In this document: piece by piece, positions 1 to 8,327 of the stretch
Numbering within the stretch: the stretch's first letter is position 1
Layout of the letters: each line of letters starts with the position of its first letter
NCBI GenBank assembly: GCA_023432855.1
Contig: JAEZEZ010000132.1
Coordinates: forward strand, 1-37,550
DNA length: 37,550 bases
Direction: 5' to 3'
From: Pseudomonadota bacterium
GTDB taxonomy: Bacteria > Pseudomonadota > Alphaproteobacteria > Caulobacterales > Caulobacteraceae
Notes under the pieces: model-generated
Seen by the model: only the letters and a program-made list of their open reading frames with translations
The model's database searches: none
Told to the model about the DNA's origin: nothing
Position numbers and translations under genes: made by a program

Positions 1-127
1 TCGCGCCGCCGGACTTCGCCAGCGTCATCGTGATCGCCGCCGTCAGCGTCGTCTTGCCGTGGTCGACGTGCCCGATCGTGCCGATGTTGCAGTGCGGCTT
101 CGTGCGTTCAAACTTTTCCTTGGCCAT
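1..127 (-). CDS. tuf: Elongation factor Tu (N-terminal part, cut by window edge)
   Basis: EF-Tu carries aminoacyl-tRNA to the ribosome as a GTP complex in the cytoplasm. Only the first 42 residues are inside the window. They begin [20 protein letters not shown] and include the G1 P-loop GHVDHGKT that binds GTP, which together are diagnostic of EF-Tu. The start codon is the ATG whose first base is 127. The gene lies just downstream of tRNA-Gly and tRNA-Tyr on the same strand, with 40 bases between tRNA-Gly and the start codon, so it is probably transcribed with them. Whether the rest of the gene is intact cannot be seen. Confidence 0.97.
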
Positions 128-167
128 CGGATCACCTTGTTGGAGGGCGCTGGAGTTAAAGGGGTAC

Positions 168-241
168 TGGAGCGGGTAGCGGGAATCGAACCCGCATCCT
201 CAGCTTGGAAGGCTGCTGCACTACCATTGTGCTATACCCGC
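168..241 (-). tRNA. tRNA-Gly (anticodon TCC)
   Basis: The minus strand folds as a 74-nt cloverleaf. The acceptor arms GCGGGTA and TACCCGC pair fully, the T-loop contains GGTTCGATTCC, the anticodon loop reads CTTCCAA, and CCA is encoded at the 3' end (168-170). It sits between tRNA-Tyr and tuf. Confidence 0.97.
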
Positions 242-309
242 GCTGCACGCGGATTTCGCGTCGTCTCCTCGTTGGATCGGAACCATTCGCCTCGCCGGCC
301 AGGAGCGCG

Positions 310-395
310 TGGTGGGGGAAGTAGGACTCGAACCTACGAAGGCGTACGCCAGCGGATTTACAGTCCGCCCCCTTTGCCGCTCGGGACATTCCCCC
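310..395 (-). tRNA. tRNA-Tyr (anticodon GTA)
   Basis: The minus strand gives an 86-nt class II tRNA with the long variable arm typical of bacterial tRNA-Tyr. The acceptor stem pairs GGGGGAA with TTCCCCC, the anticodon loop contains CTGTAAA (GTA), the T-arm reads GGTTCGAGTCC, and the 3' CCA is encoded at 310-312. It is the first gene of the tRNA-Tyr, tRNA-Gly, tuf unit. Confidence 0.97.
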
Positions 396-528
396 TCGCG
401 CGCTCCGGCGCCGACGAGACCGACGGGAACTTGCGTTCCCGAACAAAAGGCCTCCGATCACGGTTCCGCCTGATATAGGGGCGCCTGACCGGAGGCCTGA
501 AGGGCCCCAAATCGGAGCGCGTCTTATA

Positions 529-1386
529 GTGGCGACTTTTCGGGAACGCAACGACCGCAAACCCCGTCGTGAACAGGGCCCTGCAAAGGGCGCCGATCAG
601 GGCCGCGACCACGCTGGAGACCATGGCCGGCCACGCTTCCGCGGCAAACGGGAGGACGCCTCGGGCTGGCTCTGGGGACGCCACGCGGTGGAGGCGGCGC
701 TGGCCAACCCCGCCCGGAAGGGCGACATGCGGCTGCTGGCGACCGCCGAGCGGGCCAAGGAGCTGCAGGCGATTCTCGCGCGCGCCGGCCGCGCCGCCCT
801 GCGCGTGGAGACCACCGACGCCCAGGAGCTGAACCGCCTGCTGCCCCAGGGGGCGGTGCACCAGGGCATGGCCCTGCGCGTCCCGCCGCTCGAGGACATC
901 ACCGTCGAGGAACTGGGGGAACCCGCCCGGGGGATCATCGTCGTGCTCGACCAGGTCACCGATCCCCAGAACGTCGGCGCCATCTTCCGCTCCGCCGCGG
1001 CCTTCGGCGCGCGCGGGGTCGTCCTGCAGGACCGCAACGCGCCCGCCCTCGCCGGCGTCCTGGCCAAGGCCGCGGCCGGGGCCGTCGATCGCGTGCCCTG
1101 CGCCCGGGTGGTGAACCTGTCGCGCGCGCTGGAAAAGCTGCAGGAGCTGGGCTGGCGGGCCGTGGGCCTGGCGGGCGAAGCCGAACAGAGCCTGGAGCAG
1201 GCGCTGGACGGGCGGCCGACCGTGCTGGTCATGGGCTCGGAGGGCGAAGGCATCCGCAGGCTCGTCGCCGAGCACTGCGACGCCCTGGCCCGCATCCCCA
1301 TGCCGGGCGGATTCGAGAGCCTGAACGTCTCCAACGCCGCGGCGATCGCCCTTTATGAAACTAGCCGGCAGGTTGATCGGGGTTGA
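529..1386 (+). CDS. rlmB: 23S rRNA (guanosine-2'-O-)-methyltransferase RlmB (TrmH/SpoU family)
   Basis: SpoU-family 2'-O-ribose methyltransferase; RlmB modifies G2251 in the peptidyl-transferase loop of 23S rRNA using S-adenosylmethionine. The 285-residue protein starts with a basic, probably disordered tail of about 45 residues. The substrate-binding domain then begins at WLWGRHAVEAAL. The C-terminal knotted methyltransferase fold shows all three SpoU motifs: DPQNVGAIFRSA, VMGSEGEGI and ESLNVSNAAAIALYE. The start used is GTG at 529, with a GGAG about 11 bases upstream; this is weak, so the exact N-terminus is uncertain. It is divergent from tRNA-Tyr, which keeps two translation-related units side by side. 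Confidence 0.95.
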   Translation: MATFRERNDRKPRREQGPAKGADQGRDHAGDHGRPRFRGKREDASGWLWGRHAVEAALANPARKGDMRLLATAERAKELQAILARAGRAALRVETTDAQELNRLLPQGAVHQGMALRVPPLEDITVEELGEPARGIIVVLDQVTDPQNVGAIFRSAAAFGARGVVLQDRNAPALAGVLAKAAAGAVDRVPCARVVNLSRALEKLQELGWRAVGLAGEAEQSLEQALDGRPTVLVMGSEGEGIRRLVAEHCDALARIPMPGGFESLNVSNAAAIALYETSRQVDRG

Positions 1387-1462
1387 TTTTCGTTAACCTT
1401 GGGCGTTTGGTGGGCGATCCGGAGCCGAACGCTGTTCGGCCGCGGCCATGGGGGAACGCATC

Positions 1463-2227
1463 ATGGGCAGCCGTTACGGCCTGACTGCCGGCCTTGCCGC
1501 ATCCTTGATCCTGCTGGGCGCGTGTCAGCGCGAGCCCATGGAAGGCGCCTATTTCGACGAGCCGCCGCCGCCCGCCTACGAGCCGATCGAACTCGCCGGC
1601 GGACCCGATCCCCAGGCCGAGGCCGCGGCCCTGCAGGCCAGCGACGACGCCTATATCGCGAGTCTCGCCTCCAAGGGCCTGATGGCCGAACGGCGCATCG
1701 ACCCCGACACCGGCGAAAGCGTGCTGGTCATCTTCAACCGGCCGGTGCCCAACCCGGTCCTCTTCGGCGGCCCCGGCTACCGCAAGGCCCGGGCCCACGG
1801 ACGCGCCCGGGTCCGCGGCACCCTAGGCGGCGGCGCCAGCACGCGAACGGCGGTCGCCTCCTCGGCAGCCTCCTCTTCCGCGGCAGCCGGCCAGGCCGGC
1901 GGCGCCTCGTCGGCGGACACCGCGCCCGCGCCCTCGGTGCAGGCGACGGCGCCCGCGCCCTCCCCGGCGCCCGCCGTTGCGGCGGATGAAGCCGGCGCCG
2001 ACACGGAAACCCTGCGCATCGCCGATCCTGCCCAGGCCGGCTTCCACATGACGCCCACCATCTGGGGCATCATCGCCGCCGCCGTGCTGGCGCTGCTCGC
2101 CGGCCTCTACCTGGCCAACCGGCCCAAGCCGCGGTCGTCCTACCGCCTGTCGGGCCGCCAGGCGCCGCCGGAAGCCACGGGCGGGCACGACGACGGCCAT
2201 GGCGGGCACCGGCCCGAACACGCCTGA
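1463..2227 (+). CDS. Putative lipoprotein with C-terminal membrane segment, unknown function
   Basis: I do not recognise a family. The 254-residue product begins with a lipoprotein signal: a hydrophobic stretch ending in the lipobox LLGAC, so Cys is expected to be lipidated near residue 21. An acidic, proline-rich segment follows (EPPPPAYEPIE), then a more ordered region including the stretch VLVIFNRPVPNPVLFGGPGY, then a low-complexity Ala/Ser/Pro linker of about 70 residues. Near the C-terminus is a second hydrophobic helix (TIWGIIAAAVLALLAGLYLA) followed by a basic and His/Gly-rich tail. An in-frame ATG at 1448 also exists, but AGGGGGA sits seven bases before the ATG at 1463, which is the better start. 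Having both a lipid anchor and a transmembrane helix is odd. Confidence 0.8.
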   Translation: MGSRYGLTAGLAASLILLGACQREPMEGAYFDEPPPPAYEPIELAGGPDPQAEAAALQASDDAYIASLASKGLMAERRIDPDTGESVLVIFNRPVPNPVLFGGPGYRKARAHGRARVRGTLGGGASTRTAVASSAASSSAAAGQAGGASSADTAPAPSVQATAPAPSPAPAVAADEAGADTETLRIADPAQAGFHMTPTIWGIIAAAVLALLAGLYLANRPKPRSSYRLSGRQAPPEATGGHDDGHGGHRPEHA

Positions 2228-2247
2228 GCGGTAGCCTCTTGCGAAGC

Positions 2248-2273
2248 GGCCGTTCCTGAACGAAGGAACGGCC
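2248..2273 (+). promoter_or_regulatory. Perfect hairpin enclosing the ribosome binding site of the TerC gene
   Basis: GGCCGTTCCT (2248-2257) and AGGAACGGCC (2264-2273) are perfect 10-base inverted repeats around a 6-base loop. The 3' arm contains the AGGA Shine-Dalgarno (2264-2267), seven bases before the ATG at 2275. Folded, the RNA would hide the ribosome binding site. I see no match to the yybP-ykoY manganese riboswitch, which often precedes TerC-type genes. The structure is seen; a regulatory role is inferred. Confidence 0.5.
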
Positions 2274-2274
2274 C

Positions 2275-3117
2275 ATGATGGAATTCCTCTCTTCGCCCGA
2301 GTTCGCCTCGCAGCTGGCCGCGCTCGGCCAAGTTCTGATGATCGACCTGGTGCTGGCCGGCGACAACGCCGTCGCCGTTGGCCTCGCCGCCGCCGCCCTC
2401 CCGGTGGAGCAACGCCGCAAGGCGATCCTCATCGGGCTCGCCGCCGCGGTGATCATGCGCATCGGCTTCGCCCTGATCACGGTGCAGCTGCTGGCCATCG
2501 TCGGCCTGCTGCTGGCCGGCGGTTTCCTGCTGCTGTGGGTGTGCTGGAAGATGTGGCGCGAGCTGCGCGAACAGGCGACCCACGACCAGGCCGAGAGCAC
2601 CATCGAGATGGAGCAGGCCCTGGCCGTCCACCACGGCAAGGGCGCCACGGCCGAAGAGCTCGGCATCAAGCCGAAGACCTTTGGCGCGGCCCTGCTGCAG
2701 ATCATGATCGCCGACGTGACCATGTCGCTGGACAACGTGCTGGCGGTGGCCGGCGCGGCCCACGATCACCCGTGGATCATGGTCTTCGGCCTGGTGCTGT
2801 CGATCGCCCTGATGGGCGTCGCGGCCACCTTCATCGCCAAGATCCTGAACCGCTATCGCTGGATCGGCTACATCGGCCTGATCATCGTGCTCTACGTCGC
2901 CCTGCACATGATCTGGGACGGCTACCGCTCGGTGGTGGTGCGCACCGACAACCTCGAGCGCCACAACGCCGCCGCCCCGGCCTTCCTCGACATCACGGAG
3001 AAGGAGGCGGCCAAGCACCGGCGCGGCATGGCAGGGGAAAAGGACCACACGCCCCCTGCCCTGCCCGGCAAGGCCGAAGCCTCGCCGCCGCCGGTTCAGG
3101 TCACGCCGAAGAGCTGA
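2275..3117 (+). CDS. TerC family (YjbE-type) integral membrane protein
   Basis: A 280-residue inner-membrane protein of the TerC family, whose members are linked to metal ion export (manganese in several bacteria) and tellurite resistance. Two family repeats are visible, DLVLAGDNAVAVG near residues 24-36 and DVTMSLDNVLAVAG near 150-163. Both carry the intramembrane Asp/Asn residues thought to hold the ion. Hydrophobic helices flank each repeat, and a soluble, Lys/Pro-rich tail of about 50 residues ends the protein. Translation may start at 2275 or the next codon, 2278. The ribosome binding site is inside a strong hairpin, suggesting translational control. The actual substrate cannot be read from the sequence. 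Confidence 0.9.
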   Translation: MMEFLSSPEFASQLAALGQVLMIDLVLAGDNAVAVGLAAAALPVEQRRKAILIGLAAAVIMRIGFALITVQLLAIVGLLLAGGFLLLWVCWKMWRELREQATHDQAESTIEMEQALAVHHGKGATAEELGIKPKTFGAALLQIMIADVTMSLDNVLAVAGAAHDHPWIMVFGLVLSIALMGVAATFIAKILNRYRWIGYIGLIIVLYVALHMIWDGYRSVVVRTDNLERHNAAAPAFLDITEKEAAKHRRGMAGEKDHTPPALPGKAEASPPPVQVTPKS

Positions 3118-3137
3118 CGCCCCGTCCCGGGAGGCGC

Positions 3138-4850
3138 TCAGCCTTCCGCGCCCTCGAAACGTTCGGTCCACGCGGCCACCTGTTCGTCCTCGATCTTGCG
3201 GAACAGGACGTCCGGAACGCTGACGAGCGCGCCCTGCGTGAGTCGGTTCAACTCGGCCTCGGCGTCGTCGGACGGCCACGGCAGCGGCGGCTCCAGCCCC
3301 ACCGCCCCGGCGATCTTCGCCGCGGTGAAGGGGATGATCGGCGCGCTCAGGGCCGCGAACAGGGCGACGAGGTTCAGCCCGGTGCGGACGATGACGCCGG
3401 CGCGCTCCGGGTCCGTCTTGAACGCGGTCCAGGGCGCGGCCTCGGTCAGGTACTCGTTGCCCAGCACCCAGGCCCGCCGCACGGCCTGGGCGGCCTTGCG
3501 GTACTCCATGTCCTCGAACTCGGCGGTCGCCTCGGCCAGCGCCGCGGACATGTCCTGGTAGAGGCGCCGTTCCAGCTCGCCGGGCTCGCCGCCCACCGGG
3601 ACCTTCGCCTCGAACTTGCTTTCGGTGAACTTCAGGATGCGGTTGACGAAGTTGCCCAGCACGTTGGCCAGGTCGGTGTTGATCGAGGTCTGGAAGTGCT
3701 CCCAGGTGAAGGCGGTGTCCGACCCCTCCGGCGCATAGGCCGTCAGGTACCAGCGCCAGTAGTCCGGCGGCAGCAGCTCCAGCGCCTGGTCCATGAAGAC
3801 CCCGCGCTTGTTCGAGGTGGAGAACTTGCCGCCGTACCAGTTCAGCCAGTTGAAGGCCTTCAGGTCGTCGACCGTCTTCCACGGCTCGCCGGAACCCAGG
3901 ATGGTCGCGGGGAAGCTGACGGTGTGGAAGGCGACGTTGTCCTTGCCCATGACCTGGACGTAGCGGACGTCCTCGGCGCCCTCGTCCAGCCGCCACCAGC
4001 GCTTCCAGTCCGCGCGGGTCGCCTCGGACCATTCGACGGTCGCGGCGATGTACTCGATGGGCGCGTCGAACCAGACGTAGAAGACCTTGTCCTCGAAGCC
4101 CGGCCGCGGGAAGCCGTCCTTCATCACCGGAATGCCCCAGGCTAGGTCACGGGTGATGCCGCGGTCGATCAGCCCTTCGTCCAGATACTTGTAGGCGATG
4201 CCCTTGGTCAGGTTCGGCCAGTTGGCGCTCTTGGCGTCCACCCACGCGCGGATGGGCTCCTGCATCCTGGTCTGCAGCAGGTAGAGGTGGCGGGTGTCGC
4301 GCACCTCGATGTTGCGCGACCCCGAGATGACCGAATACGGCTCCTTCAGGTCGGTAGGGTCGAGCAGGCGGCCGCAGTTGTCGCACTGGTCCCCCCGAGC
4401 CTGCGGAAACGCGCAGAAAGGGCAGATGCCCTGCACGTAGCGGTCGGGCAGGAAGCGACGGTCGTCGACCGAATAGACCATCTGGTCCACCCGCTCCTCG
4501 ATCAGCCCCTTCGCCTCGAGCACCTCGCAGAAGTGCTGGGTCAGACGGTGGTTGGGCGGGTTGGAGCTGCGGCCGAACCAGTCCCAGGAAAGACCGAACG
4601 CCTCGCCGGCGGACTTCTGAATGACGTGCTGCTCGTCACAGTAGGTCCGCACGTCCTGCCCCGCCTCGGCCGCAGCCAGCTCGGCGGGCGTGCCGTGCTC
4701 GTCGGTGGCGCAGATGTAGAGCACCTCGTGCCCCTGGGCCCGGCGGAAGCGGGCGTGCACGTCGGCCGGCAGCATCGACCCGGCCAGGTTGCCAAGGTGC
4801 TTGATGCCGTTGATGTACGGCAGGGCCGAGGTGATCAGGAAGCGGGCCAT
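3138..4850 (-). CDS. metG: Methionyl-tRNA synthetase
   Basis: Class I aminoacyl-tRNA synthetase that charges tRNA-Met with methionine in the cytoplasm. The 570-residue protein opens with MARFLITSALPYINGIKHLG, giving the HIGH-equivalent IKHLGN at residues 16-21. Four cysteines at 143, 146, 156 and 159 form the zinc knuckle of the connective peptide. The KMSKS-equivalent is KFSTS at about 342-346, and the anticodon-binding helical domain follows. There is no C-terminal tRNA-binding dimerisation domain, which is common for this shorter form. The open frame extends upstream of 4850, but similarity to MetRS begins at this ATG. It converges on the TerC gene with 20 bases between stop codons. Confidence 0.97.
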   Translation of the reverse strand: MARFLITSALPYINGIKHLGNLAGSMLPADVHARFRRAQGHEVLYICATDEHGTPAELAAAEAGQDVRTYCDEQHVIQKSAGEAFGLSWDWFGRSSNPPNHRLTQHFCEVLEAKGLIEERVDQMVYSVDDRRFLPDRYVQGICPFCAFPQARGDQCDNCGRLLDPTDLKEPYSVISGSRNIEVRDTRHLYLLQTRMQEPIRAWVDAKSANWPNLTKGIAYKYLDEGLIDRGITRDLAWGIPVMKDGFPRPGFEDKVFYVWFDAPIEYIAATVEWSEATRADWKRWWRLDEGAEDVRYVQVMGKDNVAFHTVSFPATILGSGEPWKTVDDLKAFNWLNWYGGKFSTSNKRGVFMDQALELLPPDYWRWYLTAYAPEGSDTAFTWEHFQTSINTDLANVLGNFVNRILKFTESKFEAKVPVGGEPGELERRLYQDMSAALAEATAEFEDMEYRKAAQAVRRAWVLGNEYLTEAAPWTAFKTDPERAGVIVRTGLNLVALFAALSAPIIPFTAAKIAGAVGLEPPLPWPSDDAEAELNRLTQGALVSVPDVLFRKIEDEQVAAWTERFEGAEG

Positions 4851-4988
4851 GGATCGTCCGGGAAATCTGGAAGGCGCCCGGTATAGAAGCCCGCCGCCGC
4901 CAGCGGAAGCGTGACGGTTGCATGCGGCGCGCGCGCGGCGCCGATCCTCGTTGCGAAGACCGGGCCCGGGCGGCATAACCCCGCCCGG

Positions 4989-5064
4989 GCCGGCTTAGCT
5001 CAGTTGGTAGAGCAGCGGTTTTGTAAACCGAAGGTCGGGGGTTCGAGTCCCTCAGCCGGCACCA
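4989..5064 (+). tRNA. tRNA-Thr (anticodon TGT)
   Basis: A 76-nt cloverleaf. GCCGGCT pairs with AGCCGGC, the D-arm reads AGCTCAGTTGGTAGAGC, the anticodon loop contains TTTGTAA (TGT), the T-loop is GGTTCGAGTCC, and CCA is encoded at 5062-5064. It lies alone between metG and a LytTR regulator, and no terminator is visible before the next gene. Confidence 0.97.
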
Positions 5065-5113
5065 GGCGCCGCACGCGATTGAACGCTCCTCGCCCCCCTT
5101 GCATAAACCACTC

Positions 5114-5941
5114 ATGGGTCAGGCCCAGCAAATCGAGCGCGGCCCGAGCAGGGTCCTGGGCGGAAGCGCCTTCGACCTCTGCGCCGTCGTCCTGGTTTTC
5201 GTCGCCTATACGACGGTCCTGCTGGTGGCGCGCGACCTCGGCCTCGTCGACGCCTTGATCGGCGGCTTCGCCAACACCTTGCCCATCGCCGCCCTTGCCG
5301 CCGTGGCGCGCGCCATCATCATCCGGCGGCTGGTCGACGCACACATGGGCGTGCAGCTTATCGGCCATGCGGCGCTGGCCACGGCCTTTGTCCTTCTGAC
5401 CTACTGGCTGCTGACCGTGATCCTGGGGGTCCTGGGAGCCATGTCGCTGACCGAGTTCACGGTTCAGCCCTTTCCCAGCCGGGCCATGGCCTGGCAGATG
5501 CTGCAGAACGCCACGACCTACGGCCTGATCGCGGCCTTGTCCTATTTGCAGGCCAGGCCCCGGACGCCGGCCCCGGCACTCATCGCTCCCGGCGATGAGT
5601 CCGAACGCGGCCCCGCCCTGTCGCGCTATTTCATCCGCACCGGAGAAGACATTCACCCCATCGATGTGAACGCCGTCGTCAGCATCACCGGCGCCGACGA
5701 CTATGCCGAGGTCGCGACCCTGCAGGGTCGCCATCTGGTCCGACTGACACTTTCGGAGTTCGAGAAGTCCCTGGACGGCGACCGCTTCATCCGGGTGCAT
5801 CGGTCGCGGATCGTCAACGTTGACCGAGTCTCGCGCGCCGAACCCGCGGGCGGCGGCCGCATGCTGCTGCACATGGAGAACGGCGAGACGATCTCGACCA
5901 GCCGCGCCGGCGCCAGGCTGTTGCGCGGCCGCGTCCTTTAG
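5114..5941 (+). CDS. Membrane-anchored LytTR-domain transcriptional regulator
   Basis: A 275-residue protein with about four transmembrane helices in the first 145 residues and a C-terminal LytTR DNA-binding domain from roughly residue 170 to the end. The LytTR part includes YFIRTGEDIHPIDVNAVVSI, the segment DDYAEVATLQGRHLVRLTL, and the typical FIRVHRSRIVNVDRV. LytTR domains bind short direct repeats in promoters. No receiver domain is present, so this belongs to the membrane-LytTR group, where the membrane part is assumed to sense or to be held by a partner. The start is uncertain: ATG at 5114 is used, a TTG at 5099 is in frame, and neither has a clear Shine-Dalgarno. It begins only 50 bases after tRNA-Thr. 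Confidence 0.87.
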   Translation: MGQAQQIERGPSRVLGGSAFDLCAVVLVFVAYTTVLLVARDLGLVDALIGGFANTLPIAALAAVARAIIIRRLVDAHMGVQLIGHAALATAFVLLTYWLLTVILGVLGAMSLTEFTVQPFPSRAMAWQMLQNATTYGLIAALSYLQARPRTPAPALIAPGDESERGPALSRYFIRTGEDIHPIDVNAVVSITGADDYAEVATLQGRHLVRLTLSEFEKSLDGDRFIRVHRSRIVNVDRVSRAEPAGGGRMLLHMENGETISTSRAGARLLRGRVL

Positions 5942-6047
5942 CCCCCGCGCAGGCGCCGCCCGCGGCGCGAGCGTGTCGACTGGCCGATAATCCGACTGCG
6001 GCGAACGGACCGGGCTAGGTTCGGTCGGGAACGGGGAGATCCATTGC

Positions 6048-8306
6048 ATGGGCATTCGCCACGCGATCCTGGCCGCCGCCATCGTCGTCTGCGCAGTCCT
6101 GCCGGCCCGGGCCCAGCAGCTCGGGCGGACCGCACCTGCCGCCGATGCCCGGCAGCTCGAGGAGCCGAGCCGACAGCTGGCTGAGACCCTGATTCCGCTG
6201 CAGGCGGCGAAGGACCAGGCGGTCGACCTGAACCTGTTGTTTCGCCTGCAACTGGCGGCGCGCCGATACCACGACGCCGAGGAGACGATCCGAAGGCTGC
6301 AGGCGCTCTACCGTACGGATCAGATCGTCCGCGCACGGGCCCTGACCCCCTGGCTGATATTCGCCCGGTCACAGCAGCTGGTCGACGAGGGTCAGGTCCC
6401 CGACGCGGCGCTCGAAAGAGCCTTCGGCGAGGTTTACGCAGACGTCAGCGACAAGGAAGCGGTCGAGCTGACGCCCTGGTTCGTCTACGACCTCGAGCGC
6501 GCCCGAACCACCCTGGCCGACGCCGAAAAGGCCTGCGGGGAAACCCCGCTGTCGACTTGCCCGACCGGCGCGGACGTGGTGCGCGCCCAGGTGGCGCTGA
6601 GGGCCTGGGAGTTCATGCTGCCGCGCGCAGCGGGCCTTGTCCGGGCCGATCTGGAGCGGCGTTTCATCATCGACGAAGACCTGCTGGTCCCGACGCCCGA
6701 GGGCGCGCAGATCGCAGCCCTGATCATCCGCCCGCGCACGGCCGGACCGCAGACCGCCCTGCTGAACTTCACTATCTACGCACGCGACGACTGGAGCTTT
6801 GCAGACGCCGCCCGCATGGCCGGCCACGGCTACGCGGGCGTGGTCGCCTACACGCGCGGCAAGGGCCGCAGCCCCGGCTCGGCCACGCCCTACCTGCATG
6901 ACGGCGAGGACGCCGCGGCGGTCATCGCGTGGCTGGCCGCCCAGCCCTGGAGCGACGGGCGCGTGGGCATGTTCAGCGGCAGCTACAACGCCTCGACTCA
7001 ATGGGCCGCGGCCAAGCGCATGCCGCCCGCCCTGAAAGCCATGGCTACCAACGCCAGCAATGCTCCGGGGATCGACACCCCCATGGAGGGCAACGTCTTC
7101 CTGAACTTCATGTACCCGTGGCCGCTCTACACCACGAACACGAAGGGCCTCGACGAGGAGACCTACAACGACCCGCAGCGATGGGCGGCGCTGGACAGGG
7201 CCTGGTACGCGAGCGGCCGACCCTATCGCGATCTGCCGCTGATCGACGGGACCCCGAACCCCGTGTTCTCGGAGTGGATCAGCCACCCCGACTATGACGC
7301 CTACTGGCAGCGCCTTCTGCCCTATCGGGAGGAATTCGCGCGCATCGACATCCCCGTCTTCGTTCAGACCGGCTATTTCGACGGAGGCATGGTCGGAGCG
7401 CTCTACTACCTGCGCCAACACCTGCGGTACCGGCCCGACGCGGACCACCGCCTTCTGATCGGCCCCTACCACCACGTCGCGATGCAGCAGGGCGTCCTCA
7501 ACGTCGTCGACGGTTACGAGATCGACGCGGCGGCGCGCATCGACCTGCAGGACATTCGCATGCGGTGGTTCGACCACGTCTTTCGCGGCGCGCCTCTGCC
7601 CGAGATCCTGAGCGACAGGATCAACTTCCAGGTCATGGGGGCGAACATCTGGCGCCACGCCCCCTCGCTGGAGGCTATGGGAGACGATCGCCTGCGGCTG
7701 TACCTCAGCGACGCACGAGACGACGGCCGCTTCGCCCTGGCTGCCCGCCCGCCGGCGCAAGCGGGCTTTACCGAGCTGACCGTCGATTTTGCCGACCGAA
7801 GCGACGCGGACTACCAGGTCCCCTCCGTCTTGGGCCGCGACATCGACGTACGCAACGCCCTCGTCTTCGCCACTGAGCCATTCGCGAACGAAATCGAGGT
7901 CAACGGCGCCTTCTCGGGGCGCCTCAACACCACCGTCAACAAGAAGGATCTCGATCTGCTGATCGCGCTCTACGAACTGCGGCCCGACGGGACGTACTTC
8001 CCGCTGACCACCTTCCTGGGCCGGGCCAGCTATCTGCGCGACCGCAGCCGACGTGAGTTGCTACGCCCTGGCCGAACCGAAAGCCTGGCGTTCGAAAGCG
8101 AGCGCATCACCGCTCGCCGCATCGCCGCGGGTAGCCGCATCGTGGCGGTGGTCGGCGTATCCAAGACGCCGGATGTCCAGATCAACTACGGGTCCGGCAA
8201 GGACGTCAGCGACGAATCCATCGCCGACGCCGGCGAACCCATGCGCGTCCGCTGGGCCAACGACAGCTATCTGGAACTGACGATCATCGCGGACCCGGCC
8301 CTGTAA
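6048..8306 (+). CDS. Secreted CocE/NonD family hydrolase (X-Pro dipeptidyl-peptidase S15-like)
   Basis: A 752-residue alpha/beta hydrolase related to cocaine esterase, glutaryl-7-ACA acylase and S15 peptidases, which cleave esters or amides by a Ser-Asp-His triad. A Sec signal peptide ending in ARAQQ (cleavage near residue 22) points to the periplasm. About 190 residues with a helical look precede the hydrolase domain. The nucleophile elbow is FSGSYNAS with Ser312; GYFDGG and GPYHH are likely to supply the acid and histidine. The C-terminal jelly-roll domain typical of the family ends the protein. The ATG at 6048 has GGGGAGA upstream. It converges on an AbgT transporter; a shared substrate is possible but not shown. 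Confidence 0.88.
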   Translation: MGIRHAILAAAIVVCAVLPARAQQLGRTAPAADARQLEEPSRQLAETLIPLQAAKDQAVDLNLLFRLQLAARRYHDAEETIRRLQALYRTDQIVRARALTPWLIFARSQQLVDEGQVPDAALERAFGEVYADVSDKEAVELTPWFVYDLERARTTLADAEKACGETPLSTCPTGADVVRAQVALRAWEFMLPRAAGLVRADLERRFIIDEDLLVPTPEGAQIAALIIRPRTAGPQTALLNFTIYARDDWSFADAARMAGHGYAGVVAYTRGKGRSPGSATPYLHDGEDAAAVIAWLAAQPWSDGRVGMFSGSYNASTQWAAAKRMPPALKAMATNASNAPGIDTPMEGNVFLNFMYPWPLYTTNTKGLDEETYNDPQRWAALDRAWYASGRPYRDLPLIDGTPNPVFSEWISHPDYDAYWQRLLPYREEFARIDIPVFVQTGYFDGGMVGALYYLRQHLRYRPDADHRLLIGPYHHVAMQQGVLNVVDGYEIDAAARIDLQDIRMRWFDHVFRGAPLPEILSDRINFQVMGANIWRHAPSLEAMGDDRLRLYLSDARDDGRFALAARPPAQAGFTELTVDFADRSDADYQVPSVLGRDIDVRNALVFATEPFANEIEVNGAFSGRLNTTVNKKDLDLLIALYELRPDGTYFPLTTFLGRASYLRDRSRRELLRPGRTESLAFESERITARRIAAGSRIVAVVGVSKTPDVQINYGSGKDVSDESIADAGEPMRVRWANDSYLELTIIADPAL

Positions 8307-8327
8307 CGCCGCGCCTTGAGTTGCCCA

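Noticed and set aside
424..441. Small hairpin (CGGGAAC, TTGC, GTTCCCG) between tRNA-Tyr and rlmB
   Set aside because: It has the shape of a short terminator, but no gene ends here on either strand; it lies in the leader of the tRNA unit and may be chance.
2228..2274. yybP-ykoY manganese riboswitch before the TerC gene
   Set aside because: The gap is only 47 bases and lacks the conserved loops of that riboswitch; only the simple hairpin is present.
2140..4032. 630-residue open frame on the minus strand across the TerC and metG genes
   Set aside because: It runs opposite to the TerC gene and out of frame with metG, has Arg/Gly/Ala-rich composition, and shows no family motif; it is a by-product of high GC content.
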